This document shows, piece after piece, positions 57,590 through 64,000 of a DNA stretch of 64,000 bases. Under the pieces are notes generated by a model. That model ran no database searches and had not been told where the DNA came from. It saw nothing but the letters and a program-made list of their open reading frames with translations. Both the position numbers and the translations under genes were made by a program. Source of the stretch: Annona cherimola (Eukaryota > Streptophyta > Magnoliopsida > Magnoliales > Annonaceae). Every line of letters begins with the position of its first letter. Position 1 is the stretch's first letter. Where the stretch lies: the NCBI GenBank assembly GCA_030490835.1, contig CM059971.1, positions 28,141,817 to 28,205,816 on the forward strand, written 5' to 3'.

Positions 57590-58797
57590 TTGGAGCGACA
57601 TAAACACCATGGTTGGAGCGACATAAACACTATTCCTCTTCCTCCACACGCACAGGATGATAGCCTCTTTTGGATGCATGAACCAAATGGAGCTTTTTCG
57701 GTAAAATCGGCTTATAGAGTGCTATGCTCTGTGGATGGGGAATCTCAAGACAAAGCTATCTATCAAGCCATATGGAGAACGGGGCTTCCTAGCAAAGTTA
57801 AAATCTTTGGGTGGCGCCTCCTCAGGAATGCGCTGCCCACGTTGCAAAATTTGATGGACAGGGGTATTTCTGTGGAATCTCAATGTCTGTTTTGCAGGGT
57901 TGAGAGGGAAGATATCAACCATTTGTTCCTGAGATGTGAGCATACCAGGGGATCGTGCTGGCGACCGGGAAGTCGCACCTCACGGGCAGCGACAATGCAG
58001 GATATTTTGAGAATGTATACTCCTAAAAACAGGTCATATGATCTTGCAATGTTCATCCTGTGCTGCTGGAGGATTTGGTTTTTGCGGAATTCCTTCAGGG
58101 AGGAGGGTATTCGTCCAGCCTTTTCATAGATAACCCGATGGTGTGTGGAGTTCTACGAGGACCACAGAAGTGCTAAACCTCTCATGCTGGGGGGCTTCTT
58201 GAACCGAACGTTGGTTCCCAGATGGACCAAACCACCTCTTGGGACCTTTAAGATCAATGTGGACTCTCGGAATCACAGGGAGATGGTTTCTATGGGATTT
58301 GCCGCGGTTATCAGGGATTATAAGGGAGACTTTTTCGCGGCTAAAGGATGGAGGATGGAGGGTACCATGGAGCCCATTCTCATGGAAGCAAAAGCTTTTC
58401 TTCTGGGAGCAAGTTGGGCTGTCAATCTCTTGCGGGGAAACATCATGGTGGAGACCGACTCCTTACTTTTGTTTAACTTTTTGGCGGACGACGGCCCGAT
58501 TTCTGCACCGGCGGGGATCATCATTGACGAGATAAAAGCCTTACTTTCTTTGGCTCCCCGGGTCTCCATCCATCATGTTTTAAGGCAGGGAAACGCGGTT
58601 GCCCACGCCTTGGCTGATTTTATGTCTATATCGAATCTTGAACACCAGTGTTGGAGGGGAAACCCCCCTCATGCTATTCTGGAGAAAATTTGTACAGATA
58701 AATTTTTTGCTAATGAAATTGCGGAGTTCTCTTTCCCGGTTCCCTTCCTAATCGGAAGGGGATCGGGATAGGGTCAAGTCCGTTTCATCAAAAAAAA
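57590..58797 (+). pseudogene. Young 5'-truncated LINE: ORF2 C-terminus (zf-RVT + RNase H)
   Basis: A single plus-strand frame runs 57590-58771 and is broken only by one TAG at 58127-58129. Residues before it form the zf-RVT domain: 'AFSVKSAYRVL', 'PSKVKIFGWRLLRNALPTLQ' and a zinc pattern 'CLFCRVEREDINHLFLRC'. After it comes the plant RNase H (RVT_3 type) with all expected acids: 'FKINVDS' (Asp), 'LMEAKAFLLGA' (Glu), 'VETDSLLL' (Asp) and 'GNAVAHALADF' (His, Asp). It ends in 'tccgtttcatc' and an A-run. A 17-bp duplication flanks it. The first 23 bp are repeated (57588-57610 and 57611-57633), a scar at the 5' join. Only about the last 400 codons of ORF2 are present, so it is a dead copy, but much younger than the other LINEs here. 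Confidence 0.9.
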
Positions 58798-59520
58798 AAA
58801 AATCCAGTTTATGGGTCAAAATTTGAGTATGTTTTAATCAAATACATGTCATAAATAAGATGTTATAATGATGAGAGAGGTGTGATGATGATTAGATTGA
58901 TATATGCATCATGTTCATATGATATAGCTACTAAAGTTGCAAATGAATGAAAATTGTTGATGAATAATGTGTAACAAAATGTATGTCAGAAATTGTTATT
59001 TTGGTATTTTGAGTTAAAATTTTGTAAAAAGATGGTACTTAAAATAAGAAATTCAATAAAAAAGAATTATTTTAATCAAAGTTGTGTAGAAAAAGTTATA
59101 AACAAAATACTGGCGCTTGGCAAAAAAAATACCATGGGGGCCGTGTTTTTACCCAAAAAATACGACAACGTATTTTTCTTAACAAGCAGCTAAGGCAACA
59201 CAAATACACCTACGTTTCTGCCACATGGTTTAAATTAAGGAGGAGCATCAATTTTCTCATTTTTTGCTTGGTTTCTTCTTCTTTATTTCATTTCTCTTCC
59301 TCCATCTTTCCATCTTGTAAAACTCCTAAAACCTCTCCGTAACAAGTTTGAAGAACTCATCTAAAAATCATGGAGTAAGGATTTATGGATTCAAGTAAAG
59401 GGTTTGAAGAAAATTGGAAAATTTCTTTGTACGAGGTAAGAAAGTTATTTTCTTTTCAAATAAACCATAGATATTAGCTAGAATCTTATTGTTTTAGTGA
59501 TTTTTACAGAAACTTATTAG

Positions 59521-60494
59521 ACAACATAAAAACATTGATATTGGACATGATGAAAATGAGACATAATTATCTCTTAGCTTTTAATTAAATCACAACTTGT
59601 CGTGCTTAGAAGATTACAAGTTCATATCTTTGGTCAAATAATTATAATTACATCCTTACAAAGGAAGGAAATTCATTGATTAATGTAGGAAGAGATCTCA
59701 AAATCAGATGCGTTGACTCTGGCTACGGTTTGCGTAGAAGAAGGAACAAACCGACTGAGTTTAAAAGGGACTAGGTAAGTTTAGTAAATAAACTGTATTC
59801 ACTTAATTGCTTGTGAGAAACTATGAAGGAGCAGGACCAGATGCACTGGATTTAGAGAAGGGGGACAAAGTTGTAATGCATAGGCCCAGAAAATTTAACA
59901 TTCCAATGTACTTATGAATTAATCTAACAATTTTTCATAATTCACACATGATTATATATATATTTTAAGTAGGTAGTGCCTAACTAAAAATTCAATTAAA
60001 ATGATTTTTGATAACAATGTTGTCGGTTGAAATGGAGAAGTTACACAATCTAAATCTCAAATAAGAGGGGATGTGATGAGAAAGAGATAAATTTCACATT
60101 TTCCGAAAATACTTTTTCTATTGCCAAAAAACTAAATTTTCTATTTTTCCATACAGCTTTTTCAATTCTAATACACCTTTTCTTATTATCAATACACAAC
60201 TCCACCTTTTCAATCCAACATCTTTGGCCCATCCTCATCATACCTAAGGTGTGAACATTAAAAAAACTGTTCGCATGCCTCCAAAGCATGAGCAAACGAG
60301 TAATCACTCTCTTTCTGTCACATCTTTTTATCACCTCGATCGCCTTTCCTTGCCTGCAATAATAATAAATTTGGAAAATCCTAAGTTGCCCACTGTCTTT
60401 TTTTGGGCATCCACTTAAACCAGGTTCCACATTCATGATTTAGCTTTTGTTGAACCGGTACACGTTGGGCCCACTAACATAGTTTTGCAAAATT
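59521..60494. other. Unrecognised region
   Basis: The 128-aa minus-strand frame at 60050-60436 shows no domain or gene-like context, and its plausibility is low. The rest is AT-rich with no paired repeats. Confidence 0.3.
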
Positions 60495-60984
60495 AGGGAT
60501 ACGTTTCGTCAAGAGAAAAGAAGTGGGAAAATTTCTGAAAAATTAAGAGAATGATTGATGTGACATAAATGATGATTAAAACAATTGAAATTTAAGGGCA
60601 ATAATAAAGAAGTAGAGTAATTAGAAAGTTAAAATATTACATTAAATTAAAAAGAGGACAGAAAGTGTCCAATAAATTTTTTTCATTTTCCTTGTTACCC
60701 ATCGAACACTTGACGATTTCTATTTCGTTGGAATGGATTTATTCGAAATGCAATTTAAGATTGAAAAAATTGGGAAGGTTTTTGTAAACACACGTCACAT
60801 CATACATACTGGAAATGTAAGTAATGATAAGAAAAAAATAAAGTTTCTATGTATTAAAAGTAAAATTTTCATCAAAAATAAAAATTTATATGGAAAAGGA
60901 CAAAAGTTCAAAATTTCTGTCTAACATACAAGTATGAAGTAGTCAATGTGTCCCATGTAATTTCTATCCTTATATAATTAAGGG
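60495..60984 (+). repeat. Decayed family X-like repeat and AT-rich spacer
   Basis: 60495-60660 holds family X-like words ('gggatacgtttcgtcaagag', 'gatgtgacataaatgatgat', 'aagaagtagagtaattagaa'). 60661-60984 is AT-rich; the 63-aa frame at 60733-60924 is not recognised. Confidence 0.35.
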
Positions 60985-61235
60985 CAATGATTCAAGAGTC
61001 ATGATCCTGTGCACCTAAATGCACTTATTTCGGCGCATTTGGATGCAAAAATGTATATTTTATTTTTTTGAAAATTCAAATTACCAAAATGGCATTATTT
61101 AAAATTCAGAAACTATCTACAAATCTTTAAAAATGTTAAAACTTCATATATATGTTAAATATACTTAGATTAACAGTTATATAAAAAAATTTAAAAAATT
61201 AAATACACCTGGTGCATTTAGGTGATGAACACAAT
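60985..61235. repeat. Foldback MITE, family F (left arm shortened)
   Basis: The right arm keeps the family signature 'tgttaaatatacttagatta' (61154-61173), and the ends read 'gcacctaaatgcac' and 'cctggtgcatttaggtg' in inverted relation. Confidence 0.55.
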
Positions 61236-61616
61236 TCAATACAATTAGTTGTTATAAGACTTCATGTAGCCATTTATTATGCTTATTCTTATGCATTTTT
61301 AGTGCTTTCAAAGTGAATTGTATTGAAAACTTTTAAGTGCTACTTTTTTGAAGAAGTTAACAATTATTTGTTCACTCTCAAAAGATGTCAATTTTTCACA
61401 TATTGTAATTTTTCTATGACAGTTATTTTTTAATGAAATGATAAAATATGATGTGAAATAAAATAAATGATTAAAATTTGAAAAAGGAGATTGAGAACTA
61501 GAGGAAGAAGCTAAAGGAGTGCATGTATGGCATGGACGTCTCTATGCAGTTAGGCATATTAAATCATTGTCTTAAATATTTAGTACAAGAAAATTAACAT
61601 TTCTAACATGCTTTTA
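61236..61616. other. AT-rich spacer, nothing recognised
   Basis: No gene or terminal repeat was found. Near 61431-61500 there are weak family X-like words. Confidence 0.3.
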
Positions 61617-61745
61617 AGGGTAATTTGCATATATACCCACTTAGTTTGATCGAAATAGCAGATATACCCACATATTTTCAAGTTTTGCATATAGCCCCCA
61701 CATACTTTCACAAAATTGCATATAACCCCCTGGAACCTCCTTCCT
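61617..61745 (+). repeat. Solitary Mutator-TIR-like end
   Basis: 'gggtaatttgcatatatacc' (61619-61638), followed by repeated 'cacttagtttgatcgaaat' and 'cacatactttcacaaaattg' phrases, matches the start of the Pack-MULE TIR at 45755. No inverted partner or 9-bp duplication was found in the window. Confidence 0.55.
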
Positions 61746-62164
61746 ATTAGAACATGTTTATATTTGTGTTACAAATTTGCATAATGATGAAAATATCTCT
61801 GTTCCAATCTATAATAGAATCACATGGCTATGAATCACTCACTTGGCAGTTATCGTATTCTGCAGTGCAAGAAAGGCTTGAAGGACAAATTTTTGAGGAA
61901 GAGTGAGTTTTTCTATCCAGCTGTTAAATTTTTCCTGGAATTTTTCATCATCATTTTCATTTTTCTAGCTTTGTCTAATGTGGGTGGGCGGGCGTTAATC
62001 TGCTATGATGTAAAAGTGCAAAAAAAATACGACATTTGAAATGGAAATGGGGCATGGCGCTATTAGCTTGCTATGGTTTTAATCGAAATGGATGAAATGA
62101 AATGGGACATGGTAGTCTCATTTTTGGAAGGAAAATTGATGTTGGCAACTGGAAAAAAATGGTT
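61746..62164. other. Unrecognised segment with a small hydrophobic frame
   Basis: A 71-aa plus-strand frame (61824-62039) contains a hydrophobic stretch 'FFLEFFIIIFIFLAL'. It follows a MULE-like end and could be captured DNA, but the protein is not recognised and it may be chance. Confidence 0.25.
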
Positions 62165-62285
62165 TATGCTGTCGGAAACAATGTTTAAAACAAAACAAAG
62201 CATAAGTTTTGATGATTAACAAAGTCAAATTTGAGTATAAATGATTACTAATGAATGCGTTGAATGTCTTAAGGAATGAAATTAG

Positions 62286-63035
62286 CCAAGTCGATTTCAG
62301 AGTCGACTTGGACTTCGACTTAGGGTGAAGTCGATCCCAAAGTCGACTTCACATTCGACTTCAAACGGAACCTGACGGACAGATTTGAAATTGGAAGGAG
62401 AACAGCTGAAGTCGCAGGCCAAGTCGACTCCACTTGCGACTTGGAAGCCAAGTCGCAGACGAAGTCGACTTCAGTATCGACTTGAAGATACACAGTTCCT
62501 TCCAGCATTGATTTTGGGACAGAACATACCGAAGTCGCAGTCGAAGTCGACTCCGGCTTGCGACTTGGGCGAAGTCGCAGACGAAGTCGACCCCAAGATC
62601 GACTTGAGGTTCTCAAAGTTCAAGACACAGGTTCAAGCTCATTTCAAGATGAAGACAACTCAAGATATGAAGACTAATACAAAATTAAAGCAAGCAAGGT
62701 GCATGAATCAAAGACAAATTAACCATACAAGTTTTCAAGCTCTTCAAGATTCACAAGGTTTACAAAATGTGAAGCCAATACAGAATGAAAATAATTGAAG
62801 GAAAGAAGCTAAGCAAACAAGAGGTGAATCAACAAGGATCAAACTGTTTCGGCACAAAAACTGGTCAAGTCGCATCCCAAGTCGACTCCAAGATCGACTT
62901 GAGGCCAAGTCTGAAACCAAGTCGACCCAGAACTCAGACTTGGAAACTGAATAGCTGCCGAAGTCGCACACGAAGTCGACTCCAGCATGCGACTTGGGTG
63001 AAGTCGCACACGAAGTCGACTCCACCTGCGACTTG
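62286..63035 (+). repeat. U3 array of nested palindromes centred on GTCGAC
   Basis: Repeated units of about 40-45 bp follow the plan AAGTCGCA-N4-6-AAGTCGACTCC-N4-6-TGCGACTT. Each unit contains a perfect hexameric palindrome and an outer inverted pair of 8 bases, so each can form a hairpin. The block is split by about 230 bp without motifs (62630-62860). The same array in varying decay is found in the five other LTRs of this family. Confidence 0.85.
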
Positions 63036-63118
63036 GGAAAGTAACGTTCGAATTTGCGAATGTTGGAACATTTATTGCGCGCCAACCACTTGTATAACGT
63101 TCAAAATCTTCCCTCCTC

Positions 63119-63127
63119 TATAAATAG
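63119..63127 (+). promoter_or_regulatory. TATA box of the solo LTR
   Basis: TATAAATAG lies about 85 bp after the last palindrome unit and is followed by 'acactcaagcaaacgtgg'. Its position relative to array and R-U5 blocks equals that in the LTR at 17611-19280. Confidence 0.75.
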
Positions 63128-63480
63128 ACACTCAAGCAAACGTGGTAATACACAAGACAGAGTCTAAAGAGAGGAAAGAAGTGCAAGCAAGAGTTCTTAT
63201 TTGCTTTTCTCTAAATTTGAGTGATCTATACACTTTCAAAGGAAGAACAAGCTTCAAAGTTGCAAGTAGCTTCAACGAAACACAACCGGTTGCTTCTATA
63301 GATTCTTCCTCAAGCTGAAACTTGCCTACACAACTCAGTAAAGTGTAGATCTTCCTTATTCTTACATTATTATTTGTTTTTGGTGCTTGGTTTGAGTTTG
63401 GTGTATCAAACCAAGACGTTGCAAGTAGAGTTGTGATTGGAGTGTAACTCATCATCTACTTGTGGCAATTGTATAAACCT

Positions 63481-63620
63481 CCTAGAGCTAGAATCTAGAA
63501 GAGAGCATAGGCTCTGATTGTATATGCCCCCTAGAGCTAGAATCTAGAAGAGAGCATAGACTCTGATTGTATATGCTCCCTAGAGCTAGAATCTAGAAGA
63601 GAGCGGAGACTCTAAGTGTA
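63481..63620 (+). repeat. Three tandem 49-bp units in R-U5
   Basis: Units beginning 'cctagagctagaatctagaa' start at 63481, 63530 and 63579; each continues through 'gagagc.(t/g)ag.ctct'. The LTR at 17611-19280 has a single unit at the same place, so this copy or its lineage gained two. Confidence 0.9.
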
Positions 63621-63876
63621 TTCGCGGAATACATAGTGGAACCCAAGTCACAACGGTGTGTGAGCTTGGAAGAGTAGGGAAAGGTTGCCCGAACCACTAT
63701 AAATCTTGTCTACTGTTTTTCTTTATTACTTTCATTATCTCATTGCTCTCTATTTGTTTCAATCAAGGGGATGAAACTTTAAAGGGTTAAGTTTTTAATT
63801 TACCAAAGAATTTTATAAGAACCCAATTCACCCCTCCCCTCTTGGGTTTTGCTATTAACTCGGGACCAACATATGC

Positions 63877-64000
63877 TATTCTTATTATTTGAAAAGTTAT
63901 ATGATTCCTTGAAATGGACGAGAAAATGAAGATTGCTTGAAAAGGACGAGAAAATGCAGACCATATGTTTGCTAATGTTATATGCGATTAATATATGAAT
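63877..64000. other. Flanking AT-rich sequence
   Basis: A 27-bp block ('gacgagaaaatgaagattgc'-like) is imperfectly duplicated near 63915-63961. The window ends here without further features. Confidence 0.3.

Larger units (their letters stand above)
57513..59520 (+). repeat. LTR-like unit B, split by a LINE
   Basis: This is the second copy of unit A, running 57513-57589 and then 58815-59520 after a young LINE. Similarity to A ends near 59520. The offset between copies is about 1.7 kb. The tail again ends in a donor-like 'cgaggtaagaaag' (59434-59446). A tandem duplication within one LTR or two LTRs brought together by deletion are both possible. Confidence 0.55.
62170..63871 (+). mobile_element. 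Solo LTR of the GTCGAC copia family
   Basis: It starts TGTCGGAAAC, ends GGGACCAACA, is 1702 bp long and is flanked by a perfect 5-bp duplication, tatgc (62165-62169 and 63872-63876). The U3 array occupies about 62286-63035, with ten GTCGAC cores that I could count by eye, many within AAGTCGC...GTCGAC...GCGACTT units. The 'aacgttcgaatttgcgaatg' module and a TATA box follow, then R-U5 with three tandem 49-bp units and the 'acccaattcacccctcccct' end. It is the least decayed copy in the window, judging by retained CG dinucleotides. The ORFs of 98-137 aa across it come from the stop-poor array and are not genes. Confidence 0.92.

Noticed and set aside
60050..60436. 128-aa minus-strand frame
   Set aside because: No recognisable motif, AT-driven composition and no support from neighbours or from codon pattern.
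62385..63123. Overlapping reading frames of 90-137 aa on both strands across the GTCGAC array (also at 18156-18590, 26458-26688 and 38430-38866)
   Set aside because: They arise because the array units lack stop codons in several frames. They occur in every LTR copy in shifted forms, have repetitive composition and no domain.

Overview
The window reads as nuclear DNA of a flowering plant. It is strongly AT-rich, contains no host gene I can defend as intact, and is built almost entirely from transposable elements of plant type: SIRE-like Ty1/copia, long Ty3/gypsy-type LTRs, plant L1-type LINEs whose tail carries the zf-RVT and plant RNase H domains, hAT and Mutator-like DNA elements, and many short AT-rich foldback or MITE-like repeats. 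No tRNA, rRNA, CRISPR or organellar block was seen. I do not name the species.

Layout. 1-2220 is the right part of a gypsy-type LTR. 2221-17159 is AT-rich DNA sprinkled with MITEs, a 1.25-kb hAT element (6859-8110), three TIR elements of Mutator type (8609-9065, 11509-11985, 12371-12921) and a 5'-truncated LINE (about 14770-15989). 17160-20428 is a minus-strand LTR of the main copia family, split by a plus-strand LTR of the same family (17611-19280). From about 21110 to 42878 lies one old plus-strand LINE (ORF1, endonuclease, reverse transcriptase, zf-RVT, RNase H, A-tail). It has been cut apart by an LTR (21687-23172), a hAT element (23630-24191), a whole copia element (25810-39266, itself carrying a 3.06-kb solo gypsy-type LTR) and an unclassified 1.3-kb insert (about 40893-42222). 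45755-49724 is a Pack-MULE-like element with 184-bp terminal inverted repeats and a perfect 9-bp target duplication. It carries the N-terminal third of a raffinose synthase gene and two nested hAT elements. 49734-55090 is mostly MITEs and unrecognised DNA. 55812-59520 is a tandem pair of LTR-like units, the second split by a young LINE tail (57590-58797) with a 17-bp target duplication. 62170-63871 is another solo LTR of the main copia family.

How the parts relate. The dominant theme is nesting, and target-site duplications give a relative order of events in several places. The main copia LTR family (six copies) carries in its U3, just upstream of a TATA box, an array of nested palindromes centred on GTCGAC and flanked by AAGTCGC/GCGACTT arms. 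This array is the most unusual cis structure in the window. The only host-derived coding sequence recognised with confidence is the broken raffinose synthase fragment. I found no evidence of a previously unknown multi-gene system; the interest lies in the cis architecture and insertion history.
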